Below are positions 26,145 to 35,077 of a DNA stretch of 64,000 nt, in pieces. Source of the DNA: Coleofasciculus sp. FACHB-1120. GTDB taxonomy: Bacteria; Cyanobacteriota; Cyanobacteriia; Cyanobacteriales; FACHB-T130. Every line of letters starts with the position of its first letter. The stretch's first letter is position 1. Under the pieces are notes generated by a model, which was given only the letters and a program-made list of their open reading frames with translations, was not told the DNA's origin and made no database searches. The stretch lies in assembly GCF_014698845.1 (NCBI RefSeq), contig NZ_JACJTV010000019.1:1-64000 (forward strand). The letters run 5' to 3'. A program made the position numbers and the translations under genes.

Positions 26145-26630
26145 ATGAACTTAGACCAACAAATTCAAGCTCTGATTGACAAAGCGTCCCTCTATCGCAT
26201 CCCACCCAAGTGGATTACGGAAATTGCACCCGTTCTCGTAGACTATGCGACTGAGCTGCAACATTCGGAGTATTACATTCTCCAAAGTCAGGAAGATGGT
26301 TGGCTGTTGACGACCCTTAGCAATCGCGCCCAACCCAATCTTGAAAAAAATGTAATCCACGCTTTTTCAACTTTAGAAGACGCCAACCTTTTCCCTTCGG
26401 TGCCAGATCCGGAAATTATTGCTTTGCCCGAACCTGTGACTCACATTTTGTTTGAAATGGTTGGCAGAGATATTGTAGATAGCACAATTTTCTTTGAAAC
26501 TCCCGGTAATCGCACCACCGGAGCTGAAATTTTTCGGGAAAATCTGTTGAACCGGATTAAAGAACACCGGCAACAACATTGGCCTTCCGTCAACTCTAAT
26601 CCCAGAAATTTGCCCCCCGATATCGCTTGA
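26145..26630 (+). CDS. Uncharacterised cyanobacterial protein
   Basis: 161 aa, soluble. It begins MNLDQQIQALIDKASLYRIP, contains a beta-rich middle (YYILQSQEDGWLLTTLSNRA), and ends with a helical, basic segment (IFRENLLNRIKEHRQQHW). No motif I can name. Divergent from hetZ with only 56 bases between starts, so the two promoters must overlap. Good open frame and codon use like its neighbours. Confidence 0.6.
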   Translation: MNLDQQIQALIDKASLYRIPPKWITEIAPVLVDYATELQHSEYYILQSQEDGWLLTTLSNRAQPNLEKNVIHAFSTLEDANLFPSVPDPEIIALPEPVTHILFEMVGRDIVDSTIFFETPGNRTTGAEIFRENLLNRIKEHRQQHWPSVNSNPRNLPPDIA

Positions 26631-26644
26631 GTTATGGGCTTTTT

Positions 26645-26668
26645 GTAGGGTGGTGTTGTCCGCCCTAC
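26645..26668. repeat. GTAGGG...CCCTAC palindromic repeat
   Basis: GTAGGG and CCCTAC arms 12 bases apart, 14 bases after the preceding stop. Same family as the palindromes at 20273 and 58655. Confidence 0.5.
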
Positions 26669-26765
26669 GAATCATTATCATTCTTTGAGCGTGTAACGCC
26701 GAACAATCAGTGCTAATTTTTAGATTTTTTAATGAACCGGATTCGGTACGCTGCGGCAAAGTCCA

Positions 26766-27191
26766 TTAGATTAACTGACCGCCGTGGAAACGCCAACGAG
26801 GAAACAAAATTCGCATGATGGTTTGCGACGCCAGATAGACGCTAAGCCACACGAAACTGTAGTGCAGCAAAAACCATTGCAACGGTAAATCCCGTCCTAC
26901 ACCCGGTAAGCTAAATATTTTCACCAGCAAGACGATAAATACTGCTTCCCAAATCCCGGCAAGCAACTGTAAGACTCCAGGCCAATCTCGATCCCAACGG
27001 AATTTCTGGATATAGTCATACAGGAGATCCCAGGCGAGTCCAAAGACAGCAACATACCCGAGTATCCAGAAAAAAAGTGAGTCGGCACCGGGACCAATGA
27101 TGCCCAAAGCAAAGGGCAACGTTACTAACGTGCCCACTGTTGCTAGTAGAACGAATCGGGTTTGCCAACGACCAAAAAGTGTTGGAGTCAT
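26766..27191 (-). CDS. Four-helix membrane protein of unknown function
   Basis: 141 aa with four hydrophobic segments (FVLLATVGTLVTLPFALGII; LFFWILGYVAVFGLAWDLLY; LLAGIWEAVFIVLLVKIF; FLLHYSFVWLSVYLASQTIM), ending in a basic tail PRWRFHGGQLI. Two charged loops (YDYIQKFRWDRDWPG and SLPGVGRDLPLQW) lie between. No family recognised. Same strand and 26 bases downstream of the next small gene, so possibly co-transcribed with it. Confidence 0.6.
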   Translation of the reverse strand: MTPTLFGRWQTRFVLLATVGTLVTLPFALGIIGPGADSLFFWILGYVAVFGLAWDLLYDYIQKFRWDRDWPGVLQLLAGIWEAVFIVLLVKIFSLPGVGRDLPLQWFLLHYSFVWLSVYLASQTIMRILFPRWRFHGGQLI

Positions 27192-27217
27192 GGTAAATTT
27201 TTAATCCACTTACCGCA

Positions 27218-27526
27218 TCAGTTTTCAAGCTTTAGTTCGGGCAGTCCGGACGCTTCTTTTTTGCGTAAATGACCTTCGTAGACTGTTCCGACTTCTAGCT
27301 TAGATGGGCATCTCACCCGCACAGAATTTCCAACAATTGGCAGCCCTGTCGTTGCCGACATAACATTTGCCTCCTCGGGGTCGGAGATACAGCCAAAACC
27401 CATGTAATCAGCGATTTCCTTCATTGTCAAATCTTCTAGAAGGTAGCTGCTGCTGATCTCGGCTTCTTTACACTTGAACAGCCTGACTTCAGGTAAAACT
27501 TCGTTAAAAATTTTGAGTTTTCGCAC
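27218..27526 (-). CDS. Small soluble protein, unknown
   Basis: 102 aa from GTG at 27526, chosen because GGAGG stands 7 bases before it; the open frame extends 10 codons further to a TTG with no ribosome site. It includes SSSYLLEDLTMKEIADYMGF and a C-terminal beta-rich part (NSVRVRCPSKLEVGTVYEGH). Three Cys are present (KCKEAE, FGCIS, VRCPS). Not recognised. Lies just before the four-helix membrane protein gene. Confidence 0.5.
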   Translation of the reverse strand: MRKLKIFNEVLPEVRLFKCKEAEISSSYLLEDLTMKEIADYMGFGCISDPEEANVMSATTGLPIVGNSVRVRCPSKLEVGTVYEGHLRKKEASGLPELKLEN

Positions 27527-27728
27527 TTTATGGCCTCCATTCCGATAAGAGTGCAATGGACTCGTATATTTTCGGCTCGCTCAAGGCGATAACAATAGGG
27601 ATTGAGGAGTTAACTTTTTTTCAGTATCTATCTATTTATTGTCTGCCTCCCTGCTACTAAATGAATCAGCAATATTGCTGAAATCTTCTCTGGGCAAGCA
27701 GTGGGGTGTCAGAGCAAATCTAGTAAAT

Positions 27729-29738
27729 TTACGGGGCTTGATTCACGACCCACTTCAACCATTGCCCAAAAGAACTCAAAAAGTTCAATCGATGGATTCC
27801 GGGGGCACGGGCTGCCGCCAGACCATCGCTTGCACAAAGTGCTGCATATTGCAACCCTAAGAAGCTATCAACAGCGGCATAAGGGCCACCGAGGGTCATG
27901 GCACCAGCAGCATACATCCGACCCTGTGAGGAGCGCATTTCGACAAGTTCAAAATTGTTGGCAACTGCTAGCCGCCCATTTTCATGGAGGGGCAGGTTGT
28001 AATGGGTGACAAGGTCATTCAGGAGGGGATTCGCTTTGACTTTGGCATCGAGTCCGGTGGCGTCAATGATAAAGTCAGCTTCGAGGCGAATTTGTCCTTT
28101 TAATCCCTTTTCTTGAATATAGGTAACAGTGCGTTCAATTCCTGACGAGTGGGGGTTACGTTCGACTCGTTCAACTTCCCCAAAAGTAATTTGATACCAG
28201 CCTTGACGGATGCCTTCTTCAACCATGCGTCGCCAATCCCGGCGATCCGCTGTGGTGGTGCCGCCCCAATCGGCGAGTAGGCGCTTTCGCTGTTCGGGTT
28301 CTGCTTTTTCAAGCATGATTCGCAATTCACCGCCCCAAGTGGCTTTAGGCCAGTTAAAGGGTTGAAATTCGTAATGATTTTCGACAGTCCGTTGCGATCG
28401 CCCAAATTTGTTACCTTGGGGTTTAGGCGATCGCATCAAGTGTAGCAGCGAGATATTTGGGTTTTTTGCCCTCGCTTCATAAATTCGCTGTACGATCCGC
28501 GAAGCAACAATCCCCCGCCCCCGAATCATCACGGTACCGCCAAATTTCTCTAAATGCTCGTAGACGTGGTTATGTTCTTCGTAGGCATTGACGACGGACT
28601 TAAAATCATTGGTTTTTTCCCGGTAAGCTTGCAAATCCGGGAGAAATTGAATCGCCGGGTAGCCAGTAGCGAGTTGGACATTGCGGGCGATTAAGAAGGC
28701 ATGGTCACGCTGGTTGGCACTGGTACGAGAATAAGCGATCGCATATCGTCCATCCTCAGTTTTCCGAATCGAACGGACGCTGGCGTAGCGAAATATCTGT
28801 TCCCAACCAATCCGTTTTGCTTCCCTATCGATAGCGTCAAAGACATTACCGGCACGAGGAGTATAAGTTTGGGCAAAAGCCGGTTCGGCAAATACCTGCC
28901 ACAAATACCCGAATGCTGTTCCTAAACTTCCTTTAAGCAAATCGTACCCAGCTTCCCGCAGGGCATAACTAGGCCAACCCCAAATATTATCGGGACAAGA
29001 ATCTGAATTTGACCGCAGGCGTTCGTATAGAGGAATTTGCGAATTCATGCACAACCGCTTATAACGGGCATAAGGTTGGGGTTCCATTCCCAAAGCCGCA
29101 ATCTGGCTGCTTTTCACTCCGTAAATTCTTAAGAAATCTACCCAGACAAAGCTGCCCAAACCGCCCCCAACGGCGGCATAGTCCACTTCATCCACCCACA
29201 ACCCGGTGGCATGAAGGTCTTGCACGACGACTTGCTGCGCCTGAAAAGCTGGTGGGGGAAACGCTGCTGTTCCACCGGGTTGTGCGGGGGAAGCAAGCGG
29301 AGGCAGCGGTGCCGGATGACTAATCCGGGGATCGGGGAGATCCGTGTCTGGGTGAAAGAAAATCTGGGAATTGCCAGAGGGGGGCGATGCAGATGGATTG
29401 GCAGCGAAGCTAACGCTGATGTAATAAGGCCCAATTTGCAGCGAGTCCCCATTCCCCAGAACACTGCGCGTCTGACGTTGCCCATTCATGAAGGTACCAT
29501 TGCTGCTGTTTTGGTCGATGACCACCAATCCACCAGCGTCCATATCGATCAGAACGTGGAAGCGGGAAACCTCAAGACTATTGAGAGTTAATCGGGAGAC
29601 GCGACGCCCATTAATTTCCGCTGGCATTTGATTAAATTCCCGTCCCAGTGCAATTGGGACTGCCAGCGTCGGTTCTTTCCGTTCTCCCGTTCCTGGATCG
29701 TCCCAGCTGAGGCGAAGGCGCATGGGTGCTGGATTCAT
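27729..29738 (-). CDS. FHA domain fused to FAD-dependent oxidoreductase-like protein
   Basis: 669 aa. Residues 20-112 are a FHA domain: GREF (32-35), EVSRFHVLID and NSSNGTFMNGQ. A Pro-rich linker (about 115-170) leads to a flavoprotein: AAVGGGLGSFVWVDFLRIYG as the nucleotide-binding turn, a second Rossmann-like turn VMIRGRGIVASRIVQ, DFIIDATGLDAK and the C-terminal RMYAAGAMTLGGPYAAVDSF typical of FAD-binding ends. It would place a redox enzyme under phosphothreonine-dependent docking. It is followed by its own FHA neighbour: the upstream gene ends 6 bases before this start. Substrate unknown. Confidence 0.75.
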   Translation of the reverse strand: MNPAPMRLRLSWDDPGTGERKEPTLAVPIALGREFNQMPAEINGRRVSRLTLNSLEVSRFHVLIDMDAGGLVVIDQNSSNGTFMNGQRQTRSVLGNGDSLQIGPYYISVSFAANPSASPPSGNSQIFFHPDTDLPDPRISHPAPLPPLASPAQPGGTAAFPPPAFQAQQVVVQDLHATGLWVDEVDYAAVGGGLGSFVWVDFLRIYGVKSSQIAALGMEPQPYARYKRLCMNSQIPLYERLRSNSDSCPDNIWGWPSYALREAGYDLLKGSLGTAFGYLWQVFAEPAFAQTYTPRAGNVFDAIDREAKRIGWEQIFRYASVRSIRKTEDGRYAIAYSRTSANQRDHAFLIARNVQLATGYPAIQFLPDLQAYREKTNDFKSVVNAYEEHNHVYEHLEKFGGTVMIRGRGIVASRIVQRIYEARAKNPNISLLHLMRSPKPQGNKFGRSQRTVENHYEFQPFNWPKATWGGELRIMLEKAEPEQRKRLLADWGGTTTADRRDWRRMVEEGIRQGWYQITFGEVERVERNPHSSGIERTVTYIQEKGLKGQIRLEADFIIDATGLDAKVKANPLLNDLVTHYNLPLHENGRLAVANNFELVEMRSSQGRMYAAGAMTLGGPYAAVDSFLGLQYAALCASDGLAAARAPGIHRLNFLSSFGQWLKWVVNQAP

Positions 29739-29744
29739 GGTTGA

Positions 29745-30296
29745 TTAGTGGCTGCTAGGAGTGACTAAAACGCTCAATGCTGCGGCTAGGGAGGTGCCAC
29801 ACCACGGACACCCCAAATTCATTAAGTTATACGGTGAAACGCGATGGCAACTGGAACATTCCAAACCGTAGGTTACAGCCGCTGGGTTAGGGGCAGTGGG
29901 GGCTGGTTTGCCTGCGGCGGGTGATGGCGGCGGTAACAAAACGGTGGCAGGAACGCCCACCACTGCTAGGGAAACCTTTGTCACCTTGAGTTCGATCTGT
30001 CCTAAACAGATAGTGCTACCCTGACTCAGAGGGACTTCGCCCTGGATGATGATACGCCCATCCACTAGCGGCGGATTACTTTCTCGCAGATTCCGCAAGT
30101 AAAAGCTTTGCTGCTGTTGGTTAAAGAATATTTCGATGTGCAGCCCAGATACCGTGGGATCTGTCAAAACCATATCGCATCGAGCTGGGTCACGACCGAT
30201 CCGGATGGTGCCGGGATGTTTTGTAATTTGTCGATCGTGAATTGTCTGGGTTTGTCCCCGACCGGCTTCTTGCCACTCTAAAGTTAATTCATTCAT
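29745..30296 (-). CDS. FHA domain protein with C-terminal zinc ribbon
   Basis: 183 aa from ATG at 30296 (MNELTLEWQEAGRGQTQTIH). FHA core residues: RIGRDPARCDMVL, TVSGLHIEIF (His in the loop, but SG rather than the usual SR), FYLRNLRESNPPLVDG. A Pro/Ala linker then leads to CSSCHRVSPYNLMNLGCPWC, a CxxC...CxxC zinc ribbon, and a hydrophobic tail. The operon with the FHA-flavoprotein downstream (6 bases apart) suggests both read the same phosphorylated partner; a Ser/Thr kinase is not in the window. Confidence 0.75.
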   Translation of the reverse strand: MNELTLEWQEAGRGQTQTIHDRQITKHPGTIRIGRDPARCDMVLTDPTVSGLHIEIFFNQQQQSFYLRNLRESNPPLVDGRIIIQGEVPLSQGSTICLGQIELKVTKVSLAVVGVPATVLLPPPSPAAGKPAPTAPNPAAVTYGLECSSCHRVSPYNLMNLGCPWCGTSLAAALSVLVTPSSH

Positions 30297-30419
30297 ATTG
30301 TCAGCCCTTATATATTTTATTTTTTCTATAAAGTGCTTCAAGTCTTAGTGTCCTGATTTCTAACATGACCTGGAAGAAAAGTCCGAAATTGTGTAGGAAG
30401 TTTAAAAAAACTAAAATGC

Positions 30420-30545
30420 ATGAGAAAGGACGATGAGTTTCTATGTTTGCTTAACTTCACTTCAGAAGAAGGCGTTACCAGTGGCAAACTTTGTAAATGT
30501 TCCCAATGTCGTTCCCGTACAATTCGTTTAACTTTTGGAGTTTAG
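30420..30545 (+). CDS. Possible 41-aa Cys-rich peptide
   Basis: ATG at 30420, TAG at 30543-30545. The product includes GKLCKCSQCRSRTIRLTFGV, a CxCxxC cluster that could bind metal. No ribosome site precedes the ATG, and the frame is short, so this may be chance. It fills an otherwise empty 380-base gap. Confidence 0.2.
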   Translation: MRKDDEFLCLLNFTSEEGVTSGKLCKCSQCRSRTIRLTFGV

Positions 30546-30680
30546 GGTGGCACTAACTAGCTTGATTGCACACCTTGAAATTTTTGTCAACAAAAACAAA
30601 ATATAAAATTATAGACGGGGTTGATACCAATCAGCGATCGCTTAAAAATAAAACTCGATGTTCTGCAACAGGAGGTTGTG

Positions 30681-31241
30681 ATGTCAACTCAGCTACTTAG
30701 ACGGCGATTCACCTTAGAGGAATACCACCAGATGGCGGAGGCTGGTATTCTCACAGAGAACGATCGGGTGGAACTTTTAGATGGAGAAATTGTTGAGATG
30801 TCCCCGATAGGGAGACGCCATGCAGCCTGTGTTGACCGTCTGAACCGATTATTGGGCAGTCGTCTAGGAGAAAGAGCTATTGTCCGAGTCCAGAATCCGG
30901 TTGAGTTAAGCGATCGCTCGGAACCACAACCTGACATCGCCTTACTTCAACCACGGGAAGATTTCTACGAATCGAGACATCCGCAACCCCAGGATATTTT
31001 TCTGCTGGTGGAAGTCGCAGACACCACTGCTGAGTTTGACCGTGAAATAAAAATTCCCTTGTGTGCAAGTAGCAGAATTGCGGAAGTTTGGTTAGTAAAT
31101 ATTAATGAACAATGTCTAGAAATTTATCGCCAACCTTCATCAAATGGCTATCTGGACATACAGAAATTACAACGGGGTCAAAGTATTTTTATCCAAGCTT
31201 TTCCTGATATTAATTTAACGGTAGATGAAATATTGGGATAG
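30681..31241 (+). CDS. Uma2-family (DUF820) putative endonuclease
   Basis: 186 aa from ATG at 30681, preceded by AGGAGG; a longer frame back to 30621 is rejected. Uma2 motifs: FTLEEYHQMAEAGILTENDR, VELLDGEIVEMSPIGRRHA, QPDIALLQPR, DIFLLVEVADTT, KIPLCASSRIAEVWLVN. All family residues are in place. Role unknown, and nothing in its neighbours explains it. Confidence 0.88.
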   Translation: MSTQLLRRRFTLEEYHQMAEAGILTENDRVELLDGEIVEMSPIGRRHAACVDRLNRLLGSRLGERAIVRVQNPVELSDRSEPQPDIALLQPREDFYESRHPQPQDIFLLVEVADTTAEFDREIKIPLCASSRIAEVWLVNINEQCLEIYRQPSSNGYLDIQKLQRGQSIFIQAFPDINLTVDEILG

Positions 31242-31293
31242 TGTTTCGGCAAAGAAGCGATCGCATCCCAAACACATCCCCCTCAAACTTGCA

Positions 31294-31956
31294 TCATCGA
31301 TTCGACGCCAGTTTATCAGCAATGCGGGTTGTCTCTGGTAAGCGATATTTCGTAGTGCAGCGCATCACATAATCAATCGCCGTTTCTAGACTCACCCGAT
31401 GTCCGCTAGAAACATAAACTGGCTTAACGCTAGTGCGCGTCCGCAATACCGCGCCAATCGTTTCGCGGCGATACCGCAACGGTTGCCATGCGCCTTTTTC
31501 AACTGGCAACTCGTCATGCTTCCCAACGAACAGAGATTTGGCAACGCCAATCGTGGGAAGGTCGATTAGAACTCCGAGATGGGAGGCGATGCCAAAGCGG
31601 CGGGGATGAGCGATTCCCTGACCATCACAGAGGATTAAGTCAGGCGTGATACTGAGTTTTTCCAAGGCGTCTAGCACGGCTGGAATTTCTCGGAAGGAGA
31701 GGAATCCAGGAATGTAGGGAAAAGTCGTGGGACGGAAGGCGATCGCTTGCTCTTGTAGCTGTAAATCTGGAAAACTCAGAACCGCAACGGCGGCTCTACT
31801 GATGGTACCCGACTCCGCAAAACCCATATCGACGCCAGCGACATACTGCACCGATTCCAACTGGTCTGAGGTAATCACTTCTTTGCTCAGTTCTTGCTGG
31901 ATGGCGATCGCTTCCTCAGCCGTATCAGGCCATGCATGACGTTGGTGTATTTTCAT
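31294..31956 (-). CDS. nfi: Endonuclease V
   Basis: 220 aa from ATG at 31956. Motifs of endonuclease V: QYVAGVDMGF with D43 (the metal-binding Asp of the family), FRPTTFPYIPGFLSFREIPA, LILCDGQGIAHPRRFGIASH, GVAKSLFVGK and VYVSSGHRVSLETA. It nicks DNA 3' to deaminated bases such as hypoxanthine. Its ATG overlaps the TGA of the preceding glycosyltransferase (ATGA), so translation is coupled although the functions are unrelated. Confidence 0.92.
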   Translation of the reverse strand: MKIHQRHAWPDTAEEAIAIQQELSKEVITSDQLESVQYVAGVDMGFAESGTISRAAVAVLSFPDLQLQEQAIAFRPTTFPYIPGFLSFREIPAVLDALEKLSITPDLILCDGQGIAHPRRFGIASHLGVLIDLPTIGVAKSLFVGKHDELPVEKGAWQPLRYRRETIGAVLRTRTSVKPVYVSSGHRVSLETAIDYVMRCTTKYRLPETTRIADKLASNR

Positions 31957-32948
31957 GGATTTACTTCCACATCCTGGGGTTTTTCCAGCCACTCAATTAC
32001 CCTGGCTTCTTCCGGCAGTTTAGCTTCATTTTGCCCTGCGGCTCTAGCGCGGACATTAATCAAGCCGATGGGAGTTCTCAACAAGTCTACAAGCGTCGCT
32101 TTCCCCGCGATCGCTTTCACACCTGTCACCGGCACTTCCTTTACTAACCAACGACTCAGACGATGTAGATATTGCTTTCCACTCAGGTTGTTCATCAGCT
32201 TCACCCCATGCAGTTCGTGCAAGTACCGATTCGAGCGACCATACCGACGCCATTGACTTTGAAGTTCCTCAAGCGTGGAGCGGTGTCGGTGCTGGACAAT
32301 CGCTGTCTGGGCAAAATGTAACTGCCAGTCACTTTCCCGTTGGATGCGCCAACAGATGTCAGCATCGCCGCCAGTGGTCAAGTAAGGGCGGAATAAACCT
32401 ACTTGTTCCAGAGCTTTCCTCCGAATTGCCAAGTTAGCCGTTTGACCGTAAGCACAGAACGGATTTTCTAAGGTATGTTTTTGGGATAAAACATTTTCCC
32501 GGTCAGCGTACTGTTCTAGCAGAGTGTTTCCTGGCAAAGCCATAATTTCACCGACGACAATGCCAACCGTGGGATTGGCAAACGGCTCAATCAAGTCTGC
32601 TAACCATTGCGGTTGAGGACGACAATCGGCGTCGGTAAAGGCAAAAATTTCAGCCGTTGACGCCCGAATTCCGGCATTTCGAGCCGCGTAAGAGCTTTGG
32701 ATTTGGTTTTCCGCAATCGGGCGAATGGTGAAGCCGTCAGCGGCGGCTGACTGGGCGGCTGACTGGAGAAGGGTCGCAGTGCGATCGCAACTGTTATTAT
32801 CGACCAGCAAATACTCGACATACTCAGCGGGGTAAGTTTGCGATCGCAAGCAGTCAATTAAGTCTGGTAAGTCCCTCTCACCATTGTAGATAGGGACAAT
32901 TACGGAAACCCTGGGCAGGAAGGGCTGTGTCATAGGGCTGGAGTTCAT
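31953..32948 (-). CDS. Family 2 glycosyltransferase
   Basis: 331 aa. GT-A fold motifs: VSVIVPIYNGERDLPDLIDC, YLLVDNNSCDRT, the acidic AFTDADCRPQPQW (DxD), then TTGGDADICWRIQRE (ED-like acceptor motif) and the HRHRSTLEELQSQWRRYGR C-terminal region. It would transfer a nucleotide-sugar-derived residue to a lipid or polysaccharide. No transmembrane segment, so a soluble or peripheral enzyme. It overlaps endonuclease V by 4 bases. Confidence 0.88.
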   Translation of the reverse strand: MNSSPMTQPFLPRVSVIVPIYNGERDLPDLIDCLRSQTYPAEYVEYLLVDNNSCDRTATLLQSAAQSAAADGFTIRPIAENQIQSSYAARNAGIRASTAEIFAFTDADCRPQPQWLADLIEPFANPTVGIVVGEIMALPGNTLLEQYADRENVLSQKHTLENPFCAYGQTANLAIRRKALEQVGLFRPYLTTGGDADICWRIQRESDWQLHFAQTAIVQHRHRSTLEELQSQWRRYGRSNRYLHELHGVKLMNNLSGKQYLHRLSRWLVKEVPVTGVKAIAGKATLVDLLRTPIGLINVRARAAGQNEAKLPEEARVIEWLEKPQDVEVNP

Positions 32949-33539
32949 ATTTATCTGAAATCACCATAGCAAGCCTACTAACGCCAAAGCAGGCTGCTGT
33001 ATAAACGCCTCTGAGCTGTATTCAGTTGTCAAGATGGTTCCGTTTCAATTGAAAAAAGCGTTATTTTAACTGAGATTTAGCCGCGAATGAAATCTAAGCA
33101 GAGTCTTTATTTTGCCGATTCACTAACTAGAATCATCCGACTATCGCAATCCTAAATGATTCGCAAACTCCTGTAGAGACGAGATTAATCGCGTCTTTAT
33201 ATTAAGGCGAATCCTTGCGTAGAACTCAAATAGGATTAACTAGATTGTTCTAAGTGTTCTCCTGAGTTTGCCTCACTCTATCAACAATTGGCTCATGAAC
33301 GGAGGTATGGTTGCTGGAGCAAGTGGAGTATTACTACATTTCTATCTAGCATTTATAGTAGATTTGGGAGAGCAATATCAATGGGTTGAGCGTAACTAAC
33401 CATTGATTACTCGACAGTTAGGATTCCGCAGGCGGATTGGCTGTTCCGGATAATGTCCGGTGCGATCGCAACAGGTCAGAAGAGTGACTCAGGCTGTTCC
33501 TTGCAATAGGGCAGTCATGAACAATTCGTTGCGATTGAA
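32949..33539. other. Intergenic stretch without a supported gene
   Basis: 591 bases between divergent genes. A 34-codon open frame at 33295-33399 has no ribosome site and is not credited. No tRNA, terminator or strong repeat is seen. Promoters of the GT2 gene and the GH16 gene should lie here. Confidence 0.5.
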
Positions 33540-34328
33540 ATGAAAAGAATTTTTCTATTCTTGTTCCTGTTTGTGGTACTGCTCACTTCAACATTGAGTC
33601 GAGTCGGTTCTGCAACCACTTCAAATAACAACACCACTCCCAATATTCCGGGTTGGACTCTTACTTTCGCAGATGAGTTCAACTCATCTTCCCTAGACAA
33701 GTCGAACTATGTCCGATACTGGGGTAAACCGAGTACAGCAGGAGCGGTTTCCTGGTGGAATGGAAACTCAGCACTAATCGTAGAAAACGGACTATTGCGC
33801 CTCAAGATTGCCAAAGAAATCGTCACTAAGAATGGAGTTACCTTTCCTTACACCGCAGGCGGTTTTACCCAACTCACGGCTCAAACCTACGGACGTTGGG
33901 ATGTTCGGGCGCGTTTTCAAAAGGGAGAAGGTACCCAAGGTTATATTTCGCTGTGGCGACAGGACTTTAAGTGGCCTCCGGAAATCGACTTTGCTGAAAT
34001 AAGGGGAAATATCCCTAACGAAAATATCTTCACGCAGCACTATTTGCTGAATGGTAAAAAGAAGTCAGAAGTTTCTAAGCTGTACGAAACTAACTACACC
34101 GACGACTTTCACGAATACACCGTGATTTGGGAACCCGGACGCTTAACATGGCTCGTTGATGGCGTGCAAAAGTTTACCACGACGCAAAAGTTTGATGCTT
34201 TCCCAATGGTGTTGGCGGTGGGTAATCTTGTGGGGAACTGCGACAGCTTTGCGGGATGCCCTCTCACCACAACCCCATTTCCGGCTTACTTGGATATTGA
34301 CTATATCCGCATCTACAAAAAGACTTAA
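33540..34328 (+). CDS. Secreted GH16-family glycoside hydrolase
   Basis: 262 aa. A signal peptide (KRIFLFLFLFVVLLTSTLSR, cleavage near residue 25) is followed by a beta-jelly-roll GH16 domain: WTLTFADEFNSSSLD, GRWDVRARFQKGEGTQGYIS, and the catalytic E148-I-D-F-A-E153 motif with nucleophile and acid/base Glu intact. C-terminal PAYLDIDYIRIYKKT is the usual GH16 end. Substrates of such enzymes are beta-1,3 or mixed-linkage glucans, agar-type or other beta-glucans; which one is not evident. Likely acts outside the cell. Confidence 0.85.
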   Translation: MKRIFLFLFLFVVLLTSTLSRVGSATTSNNNTTPNIPGWTLTFADEFNSSSLDKSNYVRYWGKPSTAGAVSWWNGNSALIVENGLLRLKIAKEIVTKNGVTFPYTAGGFTQLTAQTYGRWDVRARFQKGEGTQGYISLWRQDFKWPPEIDFAEIRGNIPNENIFTQHYLLNGKKKSEVSKLYETNYTDDFHEYTVIWEPGRLTWLVDGVQKFTTTQKFDAFPMVLAVGNLVGNCDSFAGCPLTTTPFPAYLDIDYIRIYKKT

Positions 34329-34858
34329 GAGCTGTTCTCTAGTCAATCCAATTTCACTTTTTGGGAGCGGCAAAAACGCCTGACAATGAAAGTCGCGGTT
34401 ACACAAACTCATCCCATTTAGTTCTGAGGCGCTAAATCTGCGGCGCTAATCCTCTAACCCCCCCGATAAATTGGGGGGTTAAGAAGTCCATCTGTTGCAA
34501 ACAAGAAATTAATAAAATAGTGTAGGCTCTCCTGCTTGACTGGCAAATCTTGGATGTGTCGGCTGGGTTCGGGAACTCAACCCGGCACTGATGAAGTTTG
34601 CCCTAGTGACTCTTCCCTTGAAGGCTAAAGCCTTACGGCAGGAACGCGCCTCCGTTTACGCTCTACCCAAACCACGATTCTGCAAGGGTTTCAGGGTTTT
34701 AGATGTGGTTGAAACCGCCGACTTCAGAATGTTGCCAGATATGGGGAGATTAACCTTGGGTTCCTCCGCAAGATGGAGTAGAATTTTCAAATTCACAAGT
34801 TACATTCATTTACAAGAGAGATTTAAAAAACTTTGTGAAAGGAGGTCAGAGGCAAGCT
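34329..34858. other. Intergenic stretch with one C/G-rich hairpin
   Basis: 530 bases. AACCCCCC (34456-34463) pairs with GGGGGGTT (34473-34480) and could end the GH16 transcript, although no U-tract follows. The open frame at 34591-34866 has no ribosome site and no protein-like pattern and is not credited. Confidence 0.5.
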
Positions 34859-35077
34859 GTGGCTGACAGACAAAAGAAAAAAGTAAAAAATACGATTATT
34901 AATTGGCGGAATATTGACTTTCAGACAGTTAGGCAAAGAATCAATCAAATTACTAAGCAACTGGAAGAGGTTCAAAAGAAATATGAATCCAGCAGTCAAT
35001 TGAACTCTTATCAGCAAGAATCCTATCCGCAAGAAAGCGCTCAGAGCGATCGCGCCCAAGAGTCACACCGTCATTAA
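34859..35077 (+). CDS. Small basic/Gln-rich protein
   Basis: 72 aa from GTG at 34859, which has AGAGG six bases upstream; a GTG at 34835 is the alternative. Basic N-terminus (VADRQKKKVKNTIINWRNID), then a helical segment (VRQRINQITKQLEEVQKKYE) and a Ser/Gln-rich tail. Its end overlaps the end of ispD, on the other strand, by 4 bases. No family recognised. Confidence 0.4.
   Translation: MADRQKKKVKNTIINWRNIDFQTVRQRINQITKQLEEVQKKYESSSQLNSYQQESYPQESAQSDRAQESHRH

Noticed and set aside
33295-33399. 34-codon open frame in the gap before the GH16 gene
   Set aside because: No ribosome site before its ATG (GGAGG lies just inside it), short, and no recognisable pattern.
34591-34866. 91-codon plus-strand frame
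   Set aside because: No ribosome site and a sequence rich in Arg and Lys without domain pattern; looks like repeat-derived intergenic DNA.
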